Shown: positions 1 through 9,370, counted from the first letter of the stretch. The stretch is 64,000 nucleotides of DNA from Gammaproteobacteria bacterium (GCA_013152545.1 JAADGF010000109.1:27451-91450), one strand, 5' to 3'. The notes: a model not told the origin generated them from the sequence alone. A program made the numbers and translations.

Positions 1-1022
1 CCATTAACGGCCTTTTCAAGATACCAACTGACCGCAACAGACATACCACCACTTAACGCATGCGACAAATAAATAGGAAGCATTGCACTGGCGACTTTAT
101 GACCTTGCTTGGCCGCATCCGTTAACCACTGCTCACCTTTTGCTGAGTCCTTCTCTACCCCCAGACCGTAGATATACGCCTTAGCTAATCGATATTGTGA
201 CTCCGCATGCCCTTGTTTTGCTGCACTGTTATACCAAGCAAGCGCCTTAACTCTATCACGCTCCAACTTATTGCCTGCGTCATGCAATTTTCCCAATTCA
301 AATTGCGCTGCCGGATTCCCTGCATTCGCTTCGCGTTGCAGGAATGCAAGGTTACTACTCTCCAATGGCGGCCTCACAGTCCTGACTTCGCTTTGGAGAA
401 ATTCCGGAGTACGGTTTCCGATTTCAATTTCTTTCCCTACCGTGTTCTTACTTTTGCTGGTAAAACGTTCTTTAACTTCTTTTTTTGCTCCTTTATCACT
501 TGCCTCATCAAGAATTGCCAACAGCTTAGCCTTGGACTTATTTTCACCAAGATCAATAAAAGGTTTTATTTTTTTTATGATATTTTCAGATGACAAATCC
601 TGCACGGTGTCCGGCGACAACACTTTATCGTATAATAACGTTGCAAACGTATTGCCGTTCTCACTTGCACTTCGCACCCACCGGGTGCCATTTATCAAAC
701 TTTGGCGGGTTCCTTCGCCAAGAATATACATCACGCCTAATTTAAGCTGCGCTTGGGGATGATCTTGTTCAGAAGCTTCTTTATACCAACGAACGGCTTC
801 GTCGCTATTTACCGGAACACCAAACCCTGTTTCATAGACTGACCCTAAATTATACTGAGCCTCTGCATCCCCCTGCTTTGCCAATTCCAGGTACCATTGA
901 ACAGCGGCAGGCAAGCTGCCCACATTACGATCAACTACAGCGATGTTGCCTTCATCAGCAACAGTAGTGCAACTAAACACAAGCAACATAACAATCAACA
1001 CCACCGGAAATTTATAATTCAT
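1..1022 (-). CDS. Sel1-repeat lipoprotein (3' end cut by window edge)
   Basis: Open without stops from an ATG at 1020-1022 down to base 1, so the C-terminus lies outside the window. The N-terminus reads MNYKFPVVLIVMLLVFSC, a lipoprotein signal with the lipidated Cys at residue 18. Sel1-type (SLR) motifs follow: two near the N-terminus with AQYNLGSVYETG and AQLKLGVMYILGEG, a degenerate charged linker, then at least two more with AAQFELGKLHDAG and SQYRLAKAYIYGLG. Sel1 solenoids are protein-interaction scaffolds, often in the periplasm or outer membrane. No enzymatic residues are seen and the partner is unknown. It is divergent from the ankyrin gene 870 bp away. Certain as a repeat protein; function not assigned. 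Confidence 0.85.
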   Translation of the reverse strand, partial: MNYKFPVVLIVMLLVFSCTTVADEGNIAVVDRNVGSLPAAVQWYLELAKQGDAEAQYNLGSVYETGFGVPVNSDEAVRWYKEASEQDHPQAQLKLGVMYILGEGTRQSLINGTRWVRSASENGNTFATLLYDKVLSPDTVQDLSSENIIKKIKPFIDLGENKSKAKLLAILDEASDKGAKKEVKERFTSKSKNTVGKEIEIGNRTPEFLQSEVRTVRPPLESSNLAFLQREANAGNPAAQFELGKLHDAGNKLERDRVKALAWYNSAAKQGHAESQYRLAKAYIYGLGVEKDSAKGEQWLTDAAKQGHKVASAMLPIYLSHALSGGMSVAVSWYLEKAVN

Positions 1023-1400
1023 ATTGTGTGGGATATTTGGTAACAGGTTCAGTTTCAAAATGGGCACCAGACACGAGAAAAAAAAGAATTAGAACAGGCG
1101 ACAACTTTAACATGAATACTAATAATTATCCGAATTTCGTCACTTTGTGTAAGATATTTCACCAGCAAAAAACTGACGCAAGTGAGCCTCGTGAATTAAC
1201 TAGAAAGGCGATTCATTGCCGCTCAAATTTGCTACCAGCAAGGTTATCGCCACAAGGCGTGGTTCACCGGGAATTTCGGCCACCTTACTCTCATTTAAGA
1301 ACGACAATACCGTAGCCGCACGTTTAGGCAACACTCTACGGACAAAGCGCTAAAAACCTATCTGTGTTGCTGCACTTTCTCGACGCGGAGTCACTATATA

Positions 1401-1559
1401 GGTAGGTGAGCACAATTATTTTAACATTTTCTTGTCTATTTTCCGGCCTTCTGCGTTGCTCTGCTACGATCACATAGCTCACTATGCTCATCTTCACAGC
1501 GTCTTGATGGCCATAAAATATCCTGCGATTGTTTGTTAAAATAATTATGCTCACTTACT
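1401..1559. mobile_element. Family A miniature inverted-repeat element (MITE-like)
   Basis: The left end GGTAGGTGAGCACAATTATT (from 1401) is matched in reverse at the right end by AGTAAGTGAGCATAATTATT (ending at 1559); the match continues to about 26 bp with three mismatches. Each end is bordered by the dinucleotide TA (1399-1400 and 1560-1561), the duplication expected of IS630/Tc1-mariner-type transposition. There is no transposase inside, so it would be non-autonomous. This is the only copy seen in the window. Confidence 0.6.
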
Positions 1560-1625
1560 TACTTTCGAAAACGCATCTGGCATCTGGGTTTTTAGCACTT
1601 TGCTGAGTCGCTGAGTCTATATTCC

Positions 1626-1789
1626 GTTAAACCTAACACATCCGTTGAATCGTCGCGAGAGCGACTAGGGCGCTGAAGGTAAAAGGCTTATTGGGATTTT
1701 TTGGACAGTTCAGAAAATCCCAATATGTCTTTTAGATTCTGTGCTATAGACAAGTCGCAGTAGATTCAACTGAGTAATTTAGGTTAAAT
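1626..1789. repeat. Family B palindromic repeat, copy 1
   Basis: The left arm starts with AACCTAACACATCCGTTGAA and continues with a GTCGCGAGAGCGAC palindrome and GCGCTGAAGGTAAAAGGCTT. The right arm ends with an inverted, decayed copy of the same terminus (GATTCAACTG then AGGTTAAA). The same sequence recurs at 21128-21311 in the opposite orientation and as a half copy at 25958-26040. It is non-coding and is probably a miniature mobile repeat. Confidence 0.7.
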
Positions 1790-1895
1790 GCACTACTTAA
1801 TAAATACATTACACTGGCTGTTCCACAATGCGTTATGATCAATTATCCTGACTGCTAATGTAGATTACTTTACACCAATTTTAATTCCTTAATTT

Positions 1896-3101
1896 ATGAA
1901 AACTTCATTTAATAACTTGTTTTTCAATGCGTTAAGAAACGCAAGACCTCTCTATGTTAGTGCTATGGGCAGTATTTTCATCATAGTGCTAGCGATTTTA
2001 TCTAATACTGCACTGGCTGAGGACTCAAAAAAAGCCACTTTGTCCGGCAAACGCAGCGTTGAACTCGATAATAACGTCAATCTGTATGATGGGTGGACCG
2101 AGCTGATGTACGCAACCTGGAAAGGCAATCTAGAAGCCGTAACCACACTATTAAATAAACCCAATCCCTCCATTAATAAAATGGATGAAGACAAAAGAAG
2201 CGCAATGACTTACGCGGCTTGGCGCAACAACGCCGCAATCATACAACAACTACACAACAAGGGAGCGGATATCAACCACCGTGACGTCGATGACATGACG
2301 CCACTCATGTGGGCTGCCCGCACTGGACAAAACGATTCAGCGAGGATATTGATTACTTTAGGTGCCAGAATCAATGCTCACGACAAAGCAGGCAGAAGCG
2401 CTCTCATTTGGGCTGCGCGTATGGGGCACAAATCGGTCGTCAACATTCTCGTTGAAAAAGGAGCGAACCTCGACATTGAAGACAATGAAAATTTAAGCGC
2501 ATTAACCACTGCTGCTAAGTTCGGCTATACAGCCATCGCCGACAAATTGATTCGCACTCGCGCCACTCCTAATGTCACCGATAAGCTGGGTCGTTCGTTA
2601 TTATGGCACTCTGCCGATGCTGGCGCGACAGCAATGGTTAAGTTGCTATTAGACTATGGTGCCAACGTGAATATAAAGGACCGCAATAATCAATCACCAC
2701 TAATACGGGCTGCAAAAAATGGTCATACCGAGATTGTCAGTGCATTAATTGAGAAGGGCGTCGACATAAATCAATCGTCGAAAGAAGCCAACACAGCTCT
2801 CATTCTAGCAGCCTCAAACGGGCATCATAAAACCGTAAAAATATTAGTGGCAGCAGGCGCAGACATCAACCACACCAATTCAAACGATAATTCCGCATTA
2901 TTACTCGCAGCGGAACACGGCCACGTGAAAGTGCTCGATTTACTGTTATCCCATGGCGCCAATACAACGCAGGTCAACAAACTAGGTAACACAGCGTTAT
3001 CACTAGCGAAAAATGAAGGCCACGACCGGGCAAAATCCATTTTAAGCAATTTTGCCCGTGGTGAACCCGGCTTATTGAAGCGTCTGTTAAACAAAAATTA
3101 A
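1896..3101 (+). CDS. Exported ankyrin-repeat protein
   Basis: The 401-residue protein has an N-terminal hydrophobic segment ending in a signal-peptidase-like site (SNTALAED). This is followed by about ten consecutive 33-residue ankyrin repeats from residue 63 to the C-terminus, each with the A-A-x-x-G-H core (for example LIWAARMGHKSVVNILVEKG). The extreme C-terminus is short and basic. Met24 would give a more typical signal peptide than Met1, so the start is uncertain; neither has a strong ribosome-binding site. Ankyrin solenoids bind other proteins, and periplasmic members are known in proteobacteria. No catalytic domain is present. It is convergent with the fadL-like gene. The partner and role are unknown. 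Confidence 0.85.
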   Translation: MKTSFNNLFFNALRNARPLYVSAMGSIFIIVLAILSNTALAEDSKKATLSGKRSVELDNNVNLYDGWTELMYATWKGNLEAVTTLLNKPNPSINKMDEDKRSAMTYAAWRNNAAIIQQLHNKGADINHRDVDDMTPLMWAARTGQNDSARILITLGARINAHDKAGRSALIWAARMGHKSVVNILVEKGANLDIEDNENLSALTTAAKFGYTAIADKLIRTRATPNVTDKLGRSLLWHSADAGATAMVKLLLDYGANVNIKDRNNQSPLIRAAKNGHTEIVSALIEKGVDINQSSKEANTALILAASNGHHKTVKILVAAGADINHTNSNDNSALLLAAEHGHVKVLDLLLSHGANTTQVNKLGNTALSLAKNEGHDRAKSILSNFARGEPGLLKRLLNKN

Positions 3102-3136
3102 CGACACTTTAGAAGCAGCGTGCACATTTCTAAGTC

Positions 3137-3161
3137 GCACCGAAAGGCCAAAAGTCGGTGC
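3137..3161. terminator. Possible hairpin between convergent genes
   Basis: A 7-bp stem GCACCGA/TCGGTGC with an 11-nt loop lies between the convergent ankyrin and fadL-like genes. It is followed only by a C/T-rich stretch rather than a clean U-run, so it is a weak terminator candidate. Confidence 0.25.
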
Positions 3162-3209
3162 CCCTCTGTCCTGCTCTCCACCAAGTGATACTGGAAAAAC
3201 ATCTGTCGT

Positions 3210-4526
3210 TTAAAACATAATACCGTAGCTGGCCTCCAATTCAATTTGATCCATTTCCAACGTCACTTGTTGGCCGTCACCCAATGGGTTCGGGCCCGTT
3301 ACTTCATTATTAAGTGCATACATAAAAGAAAAATTAATTTCGCTGCCCGAACCAACAAACGTGGTAAAACCAAACGTTACATGCTCCTCTATCACTGCGG
3401 GCGCCAGTATATTGAACAACACCTCTGAATTAGGTATCGGTTGATCACCCTTACTGTAACCAACCCTCCAGACCCAATCAGCATTCGCTTGCCATTGGTA
3501 ACCGACTTTAACAATTGTCATGTCCTCCCAGCCAAAGCCAGAACCAGCATCGCTGCCAAGGCATTTTGTCGAATCGTTGCCACCACCAGCCCCGGGGTAA
3601 CATTGCAATAGCGCAGGCATCACTGGGTTGGCAATTGACCGAATGTCGCTATACATAATTTTTTGAATATCCAGCACAAATGTGGACAGGGGGTTGACCA
3701 TATAAGCTAAACCAATACTCCAGGTCGCAGGTATATCGAACCCACCATCTTCCGCAAACAAGCCGGAATAATCATCAAATTCATCCATTATTGTTTCGGA
3801 TTGATAAGATGCAGCCAGCGTTAACCCAGGGCTTAGTTCACTCTGCCAGCCTAACTTAAAACCATACCCAGCAGAGCTATCTTTGCCGTTGTCGGATAAT
3901 TTATCAGGGCGGGAGGAAACATTAAACCCAGCCGACCCAAACGCCGCTAATCCTGTTGCCTCAAACTGTTGGTAGGCCAAAATCACTCCCGCCCCCAAGG
4001 CCGATGACTGACCAATTTTATGGGCATAACTTAAATTAACAAACAATTGTGACAAATCAATACCTGCCCCTTTACCACCACCAAAAGAACCCTGTCCACC
4101 ATTAGCCGATAGCGGATAGTCCGTGTTCATACCACCATTGCCATAAACTGTGATACCGGCTGAGCTTTTTGTACTCAGCATCCAGTTTTTAGCAAAATGT
4201 GGAATTAGAAAATACTCATTATCACTTTCCACAGTTTCAGGCGTAAAAGCAAATAAGGCATTACTACCAACATTATTATCCGTACTGTACTTTCTTCTAG
4301 GACTGAAAAGTGCCGCGCCAATATCCATACGATCACCCACAAACACCATTCCAGCGGGATTGGTTGCTGCGGCCATCGCGTCCTGTGGTAACGCAACACC
4401 AGCTCCAGCTAACGCTTTATTTTTTGTGCCGTAGCCATGTCCAAAATAGCCGTTAGTTGCATACGCTGGTGCTATAAGCCCAATACTCATTACACCAATC
4501 ATTAACTGTCTGGAAAATTTATTCAT
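3210..4526 (-). CDS. FadL/OmpP1/TodX-family outer-membrane channel
   Basis: A 438-residue outer-membrane beta-barrel that should import hydrophobic compounds such as long-chain fatty acids or hydrocarbons. I start it at MNKFSRQ because GAGGAG sits just upstream and a signal peptide ending APAYA follows. The upstream in-frame Met lacks both features. The mature protein begins TNGYFGHGYGTKNKALAGAG, the N-terminal hatch signature of the family, followed by the DAMAAATNPAGM motif. The rest alternates short amphipathic strands and ends with an aromatic residue (GIMF), as outer-membrane barrels do. It stands alone on its strand and is not in an operon with dsrE2. The substrate cannot be told from sequence. 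Confidence 0.9.
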   Translation of the reverse strand: MNKFSRQLMIGVMSIGLIAPAYATNGYFGHGYGTKNKALAGAGVALPQDAMAAATNPAGMVFVGDRMDIGAALFSPRRKYSTDNNVGSNALFAFTPETVESDNEYFLIPHFAKNWMLSTKSSAGITVYGNGGMNTDYPLSANGGQGSFGGGKGAGIDLSQLFVNLSYAHKIGQSSALGAGVILAYQQFEATGLAAFGSAGFNVSSRPDKLSDNGKDSSAGYGFKLGWQSELSPGLTLAASYQSETIMDEFDDYSGLFAEDGGFDIPATWSIGLAYMVNPLSTFVLDIQKIMYSDIRSIANPVMPALLQCYPGAGGGNDSTKCLGSDAGSGFGWEDMTIVKVGYQWQANADWVWRVGYSKGDQPIPNSEVLFNILAPAVIEEHVTFGFTTFVGSGSEINFSFMYALNNEVTGPNPLGDGQQVTLEMDQIELEASYGIMF

Positions 4527-5101
4527 GCTAACTCTCCTCGAACGCTCGTCTAAATGTTGCACAGTCAACCTTCATCATTATTAGTCTTGCAACAACCATC
4601 ATTAGCAACCGCTGTAATTCTGTCAACAGTTTATTAGCATATTCCCAAGTTATTTTTTACTTATGTTGGTAGATATTTTTTTGATCCATATATACTGGTA
4701 TAAAGTATTTTAATTATGCTGTGTAACAGCAGTCAGTAGATACCGCATGCAATAATCATTGCACGCTTAATACCAGTGAGTAAGGAATCTGCACGTTTAT
4801 ACCCGTGACGTTTTAAGTTTAGGTGATCAGCTGCGCCCTATTCATTCATGGCACCATCAAAAACAGGGGCTTTTAGGTGAAAACAGGTTCTTTATGAAAA
4901 GCGAAATGACGATGAATAGCCGAACTACCGCGAGGCGCTTCAACGCAACCATGGAATGAAGGAGGACGTGCTCAATGAAGGCCAAAAAATGAATGCCAGA
5001 ATCTCAATCGCTGCGACTATATTTCGAGCTGTTGTGCTTGACGCCAACGAGAACCGAAAACGCAAATCGAAATGTCAAACAGGGGCGTTGAGCCCCCATC
5101 C
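4527..5101. other. Gene-free region holding a truncated family D repeat
   Basis: This region lies between the fadL-like start and the dsrE2 stop. It contains the family D copy at 4798-4972. The rest is AT-rich upstream DNA of the fadL-like gene. Open frames here overlap the repeat and show no family resemblance. Confidence 0.6.
4798..4972. repeat. Family D inverted-repeat element, copy 1 (right end lost)
   Basis: It begins TATACCCGTGACGTTTTAAG and carries the family D internal signature: CGCCCTATTCATTCATGGC, then GCGAAATGACG, then CAACCATGGAATGAAGG. The complete copy is at 49961-50155 and a left-truncated one at 53947-54070. The right terminal repeat (CCACGGGTATA) is missing in this copy. 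Confidence 0.65.
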
Positions 5102-5569
5102 TTACGTAAACAAACAAATATCCGAATCACCCGCGAAACCCAAAAACGTTGCAGCACCACCGAACTCAATTCCGTCGATGAAATCACTGTTTCTGAATTC
5201 GAACAAATCCACCGTCATTTGACAAGCAATCAATCGCACCTCCGCCTCGATACAAAGTGCACGCAATTCCTCTATGCTAGCCACGCCTTTTGATTTCATT
5301 TTATTTTTCATCATGAACGTCATCATCGACTGCATTCCGGGTAACGTTTGTAATAGCACTGGCATAGGCATGGGCATAGGCATACCGGGATTCCCCAGTG
5401 ACGTCACTTTGAGGTCGAGTTTTTTACGCAATAACTGTAAACCATAAAATGTAAAAAAAACTTCCACACTATACCCCAACGCAGCGGCGGTCGACGCTAA
5501 AATAAAGGGGGGATAGGCCCAATCCAACGAGCCTTTGGTTGCAATAATTGCTAGCTTTTTCTCAGACAT
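5102..5569 (-). CDS. dsrE2: DsrE2-family sulfur-transfer protein (DsrE/DsrF-like)
   Basis: The 155-residue protein belongs to the DsrE/F/DrsH superfamily. It starts KLAIIATKGSLDWAYPPFIL, has the central Met/Pro run typical of DsrE2 (PGMPMPMPMP), and conserved cysteines in the C-terminal half (ALCIEAEVRLIACQMTVDLF). It ends with the usual GGAATFLGFAGDSDICLF. DsrE2 proteins are usually encoded with TusA and a rhodanese in sulfur oxidisers and take part in cytoplasmic persulfide relay. Here tusA lies 266 bp upstream on the same strand and no rhodanese gene is present. GGAG precedes the ATG. It is full length. The role in sulfur trafficking is inferred from family and context. Confidence 0.88.
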   Translation of the reverse strand: MSEKKLAIIATKGSLDWAYPPFILASTAAALGYSVEVFFTFYGLQLLRKKLDLKVTSLGNPGMPMPMPMPVLLQTLPGMQSMMTFMMKNKMKSKGVASIEELRALCIEAEVRLIACQMTVDLFEFRNSDFIDGIEFGGAATFLGFAGDSDICLFT

Positions 5570-5835
5570 ACACCGTTACTCCTTCACCTAAAATTCAGTC
5601 TATTTAGTGTAGTGTATTAAATATACAACGAACAACGCTGGGTCACGCCTATTTTTACGGCGAAACATTTTACGGCGAAACAATGGGTAAGCTATACCCC
5701 GAAGAACCGGGACATTTTTTTCGCCTTGTTTATTCGGTCAAACAAAACGTCCCAGCCAGTAGAATAAGACTCAAACGTTAACAGATACCCAAAGTAAAAA
5801 TCTTTTAAATCACTGTTCTTTAGTAAGCATGACAA

Positions 5836-6066
5836 TCAAGACTTTTTCATCAAAAAATGAAACTTCCCGCTGTCTTCGCGGGATTCAAGTAACTCATTGC
5901 CTGTTTGCTTTGCAAATGCTTCGAAATCTTTTACAGAACCGGGATCAGTTGAAATAATATGCAATACTTCTCCAGCCCCCATTGCCGATAAACTCTTTTT
6001 AGCTCTAAGAATAGGAAGTGGACAATTTAAGCCAGATGCATCCAGTTCTTGATTAAATTCTGCCAT
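5836..6066 (-). CDS. tusA: TusA-family sulfur carrier protein
   Basis: A 76-residue TusA-like protein with the sulfur-binding Cys in the motif LDASGLNCPLPILRAKKSL (Cys15, CPxP) and the rest of the compact fold ending in FHFLMKK. TusA carries persulfide sulfur between rhodaneses, DsrE proteins and sulfur-oxidising or thiouridine-forming enzymes in the cytoplasm. A strong GAGGAG site lies 7 bp before the ATG. The downstream neighbour is dsrE2, and soxXYZAB follows divergently beyond bepA. That context favours a dissimilatory sulfur role over tRNA thiolation, but this is an inference. Confidence 0.9.
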   Translation of the reverse strand: MAEFNQELDASGLNCPLPILRAKKSLSAMGAGEVLHIISTDPGSVKDFEAFAKQTGNELLESREDSGKFHFLMKKS

Positions 6067-6671
6067 AATCAGCTCCTCAAATATTAAAAATGGTTACGGG
6101 TGAAATAATTCATTAGAATTCCATGTTGTTCTTATATTGTAACCATAAAAACGACCCTGGTCACATAAAAATGCCATTAGTTTTTTTTATATTTTCGAAA
6201 ACTAAGCTAATATAGAAAAAATTACCATGGACTTAATTATATTAGGATATTCAACGCCAACTAAAAAAATGCTGATTAAGTAATAAATAAGCGCCTAGGG
6301 GGTGTTAACAATAAAAGCCAAAAACCTCGAAAATTCGATTAGACACAGTACAAGATACGCAATACATCAGAGATGAACATCGTGAGCTCAATAATTCGAT
6401 AACCAATAAAATAAACAGTGCAGTCACCTTATTTGGTGATAAGCTGATGTTTGAGTTTGCCAGGAGTGAGCGAACTTCCGATGTTCAATTGAGTTTTCCA
6501 GGTTAAACCCATCGACGTTTTTTGTGCAATTTATTGCCACTCTGTCTGTCTATAGGAAAGTGAATGCAACTCAAACCAGTTACATTTTATGACGTTTTAC
6601 CCAGTATTTCGGTTAAATAAAAATATTAGCACGAGCTACTATCAATTACAGCTAATCGTTTTCAGCGCAAC
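6067..6671. other. Gene-free region between tusA and bepA
   Basis: This 605-bp AT-rich divergent intergenic stretch should hold the promoters of tusA (leftward) and bepA (rightward). The sequence CCTAGGGGGTGTTAACAATA near 6294 resembles one end of a family E element (TA then GGGGGTATTCTCAAT) but no partner end is evident. No RNA gene or credible ORF was seen. Confidence 0.5.
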
Positions 6672-8174
6672 ATGCCCCTATTTATTAGACAATCAAGTAG
6701 AGCCACTTTCCAGACGTGCTGCTTAGCAACGGCAGTCGGTCTGTTTATTGCTGTTCTATCATTACCAACCCATGCTGACAATCTGCCCGACATCGGCAAT
6801 AGCGCTGATTCACTGATCTCACCCGAAGACGAAAAAATGCTGGGTCGTGAATTTATGCGCAGCGTGCGACGATCCTTAAAATTAGTCGATGACCCTATAA
6901 GCACTGAATATATTCGCGACCTGGGTGAATCGCTCGCCTCCCAAATAGACACCCGAGGGCAAACCTTGAATTTTTTTATTGTGGATGACAACACGATTAA
7001 CGCATTTGCAGGGCCAGCCGGTCATATAGGCATTCACAGTGGCTTGATCAATGAAGCGGGAACGGAGGGCGAACTAGCCTCGGTGGTCGCCCATGAAATA
7101 GCCCATGTCATTCAACGCCATCTGGTGCGCTCTTTTGAATCCTCTAAAAATTTATCCATTGCAGCAATGGCCGCAATTATGGCAGCGATATTATTGGGTT
7201 CGGGTAATGGGCAAATCGGCGAAGCTGTCTTGGCAAGCACAATCGCAGGGACAACCCAGCGCCAGTTAAGCTTCTCACGCACCAATGAACAAGAAGCCGA
7301 CCGAGTTGGTATCGATATGTTGGCAAGTGCCGGATTTAACCCCAATAGCATGGCTGATTTTTTCGAGACATTACAATATAAAAGCCGATTTTCAGGTCAT
7401 AACGTTCCAGAGTTCTTGCTAACTCACCCGGTTACAACCACTCGAATCGCCGACTCCCGAGGGCGGGCAGCTTCACTATTGCCAACTAACCATTCAAACC
7501 GACCATTAAATTCAATCCGATACCAATTAATTCGCGCAAGGCTACAGGTACTAAACCATCGACAACCAGAATTGGAAACCTCAACTGCAATCCTCGCCGC
7601 CAACCTCAAAAAACGCGAAACACCTGATTTTCCAGGTCAATATGAATTAGCCCTCAGGTACAGCAAGCTAGGCAAACACACTAAAGCACAAGACTTATTG
7701 GAAAATCTGATAAAAACAGATAGACTTCGAATCGTTTATGTTATTGCTCTGGCACAAAACGATATCAAAGCACTGCGCTATGCATCAGCAATAAACATTC
7801 TCGCGGAGACACTTAGACTTTACCCTGAAAACTTACCACTCACTTGGCTTTATGCCGATGTATTGCTTCTCGATGGCCAAGCAAAAAACGCCATGCAGGC
7901 ACTGCAACAGCAAATTCGCTCTCACCCTGACACTCCTGAAATTTACAAAACATTTGCAATGGCAGCGCAACAAGCGGGCTTTGCAGGTGATGCTTATGAA
8001 TCCCTAGCGAATTACTACTACGAGTATGGTGAAATTAATACCTCAATAAAACATTTGGAAGAAGCCCTGCAACAACCGAATATTGATGAATATAGAGCGT
8101 TAAAGTTTAAAGCGCGACTAAAAGAGCTTAAACAAGAAGTGGTTAATAAGCACGCAACCAAAAAAAAACCCTAA
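6672..8174 (+). CDS. bepA: Periplasmic M48 metalloprotease/chaperone with TPRs (BepA/YfgC)
   Basis: The 500-residue protein (E. coli BepA has 487) has an N-terminal signal sequence ending THADNL. An M48 peptidase domain carries the zinc site HEIAHVIQRHL (His141, Glu142, His145) and the third ligand region NEQEADRVGIDML. The C-terminal half is made of TPR helices. BepA helps assemble, or degrades, stalled LptD and other outer-membrane proteins. The gene is monocistronic or leads into the sox genes, whose putative promoter overlaps its 3' end. There is no obvious Shine-Dalgarno sequence before this ATG, but the signal peptide fits it. Confidence 0.92.
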   Translation: MPLFIRQSSRATFQTCCLATAVGLFIAVLSLPTHADNLPDIGNSADSLISPEDEKMLGREFMRSVRRSLKLVDDPISTEYIRDLGESLASQIDTRGQTLNFFIVDDNTINAFAGPAGHIGIHSGLINEAGTEGELASVVAHEIAHVIQRHLVRSFESSKNLSIAAMAAIMAAILLGSGNGQIGEAVLASTIAGTTQRQLSFSRTNEQEADRVGIDMLASAGFNPNSMADFFETLQYKSRFSGHNVPEFLLTHPVTTTRIADSRGRAASLLPTNHSNRPLNSIRYQLIRARLQVLNHRQPELETSTAILAANLKKRETPDFPGQYELALRYSKLGKHTKAQDLLENLIKTDRLRIVYVIALAQNDIKALRYASAINILAETLRLYPENLPLTWLYADVLLLDGQAKNAMQALQQQIRSHPDTPEIYKTFAMAAQQAGFAGDAYESLANYYYEYGEINTSIKHLEEALQQPNIDEYRALKFKARLKELKQEVVNKHATKKKP

Positions 8175-8181
8175 AACTATT

Positions 8182-8211
8182 TTGACAAAGGTCTGCAAAT
8201 AGAGACAGAAT
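8182..8211 (+). promoter_or_regulatory. Candidate sigma70-like promoter for the sox genes
   Basis: A perfect TTGACA (8182-8187) is followed after 18 bp by CAGAAT (8206-8211, four of six matches to TATAAT). It sits just after the bepA stop and would give a leader of about 200 nt before soxX. The -10 is imperfect and the assignment is tentative. Confidence 0.3.
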
Positions 8212-8417
8212 AGCCGAGGTTTTAATTTTTAAGCTATTGGGCTGCAATTCGTTACCGATATTTGTTGTTCTAACAAGTATTGCTGGTATTGGTTGTGCCA
8301 ATATACATTAACACAGCGATCCGCAGCCAATAATTTTGGCCTAATCAAGGGCTTCTAGAAACGAATATCCTACCCTTGAAATTATATAAACAACGGAAAC
8401 TGATTAAGGAGAAAGCA

Positions 8418-8789
8418 ATGCGGCAGTTCGCGAAACCGATATTATTATCCGCAAGTATCGTGGCTCTCGTTGTGAGCGGTCTATCTTTTACGCCAAAAGC
8501 AGCCTACGCGGGTAAATCGATGGCAGAGAAAGGAAAAGAAATCTCCTTCCATCGACAAAAAGGCAACTGCTTAGCTTGCCACAAAATGGCAGACGGTGCT
8601 CTTCCCGGCAACATAGGACCAAAACTCGTTAACATGAAAGCTAGGTATCCCGATAAATCAAAATTACGAGCCCAAATTTGGGATGCTACCATCAATAACC
8701 CCAATACGATCATGCCGCCATTTGGGAAATTCAAGATCGTCACTGAAGAAGAGATCGACATGATTGTAGAATTTATCTACAACCTTTAG
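8418..8789 (+). CDS. soxX: SoxX, c-type cytochrome of the SoxAX thiosulfate-oxidising enzyme
   Basis: A 123-residue periplasmic monoheme cytochrome c. I start at MRQFAKP because AAGGAG lies 8 bp upstream and the signal peptide (ending AAYAGKS) fits; an in-frame ATG 42 bp earlier lacks both. The heme site is CLACH (residues 51-55), and Met99 in NTIMPPFG is the expected distal ligand. SoxX pairs with SoxA to attach thiosulfate oxidatively to SoxY. The gene is first in soxXYZA, with short gaps to soxY (37 bp), soxZ (79 bp) and soxA (58 bp), each preceded by a good ribosome-binding site. Confidence 0.95.
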   Translation: MRQFAKPILLSASIVALVVSGLSFTPKAAYAGKSMAEKGKEISFHRQKGNCLACHKMADGALPGNIGPKLVNMKARYPDKSKLRAQIWDATINNPNTIMPPFGKFKIVTEEEIDMIVEFIYNL

Positions 8790-8826
8790 AGTGTAAGATT
8801 CAAACCGGAACTAGAGGAGCATAGCA

Positions 8827-9291
8827 ATGAAACGCAGAGCCTTTCTAAAAGGTACAATTGCAAGCAGTATTGCAGGGGTTGCTGTCAGTGCAGGTTTATT
8901 AACACCGCGCATCGTACTCGCTGAATGGCCAAAAGCATCCTTTGATGCAACATCCGTCAGCAAATCCTTAAGCAGTTTATTAGGCAGTGATCGTTATTCA
9001 GCAAGCGCTGACATTAAAATCAAAGCCCCTGATATCGCAGAAAACGGCTCCGTGGTACCAATTACAGTATCCACCAGCCTGCCCAAGATTGACAGTATCA
9101 CTGTTATTATTGAAAAAAACCCATCACCACTCGCCGCCAATTTCCGATTATCACCCAACACAGAAGGATTTGTTTCCACCCGCGTAAAAATGGGAAAAAC
9201 ATCTGATTTAATTGCAATCGTTAAATCTGATGGTAAGTTATATAGCGCCAAAAAAACGGTTAAGGTGACAATCGGCGGGTGTGGTGGTTAA
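8827..9291 (+). CDS. soxY: SoxY, sulfur-carrier subunit of SoxYZ
   Basis: The 154-residue protein has a twin-arginine signal (MKRRAFLKG) and ends in the swinging-arm sequence GGCGG, whose Cys152 carries the sulfur substrate as a covalent adduct during periplasmic thiosulfate oxidation. An immunoglobulin-like domain lies between. The Tat signal suits export of a folded SoxYZ dimer, SoxZ having no signal of its own. GAGGAG precedes the ATG. It is full length with the key residue intact. Confidence 0.96.
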   Translation: MKRRAFLKGTIASSIAGVAVSAGLLTPRIVLAEWPKASFDATSVSKSLSSLLGSDRYSASADIKIKAPDIAENGSVVPITVSTSLPKIDSITVIIEKNPSPLAANFRLSPNTEGFVSTRVKMGKTSDLIAIVKSDGKLYSAKKTVKVTIGGCGG

Positions 9292-9370
9292 CGGCCACCC
9301 CTTAGCTGCCACATAGAATAGAATATCAAGCGCGATTGATGCGCAGCACAAAATAGTAGAGGACAGTAAA

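Larger units (their letters stand above)
1023..1895. other. Gene-free region with two inverted-repeat elements
   Basis: This 873-bp stretch between two divergent repeat-protein genes has no convincing gene. It holds a 159-bp TA-flanked element (family A, 1401-1559) and a 164-bp family B palindromic repeat (1626-1789). The short open frames overlap these repeats and lack ribosome-binding sites. Promoters for both flanking genes should lie here but none is clear. Confidence 0.7.

Noticed and set aside
1028..1554. Short frames on both strands upstream of the ankyrin gene
   Set aside because: They cross the inverted-repeat element or have no start signals, and show no similarity to known proteins.
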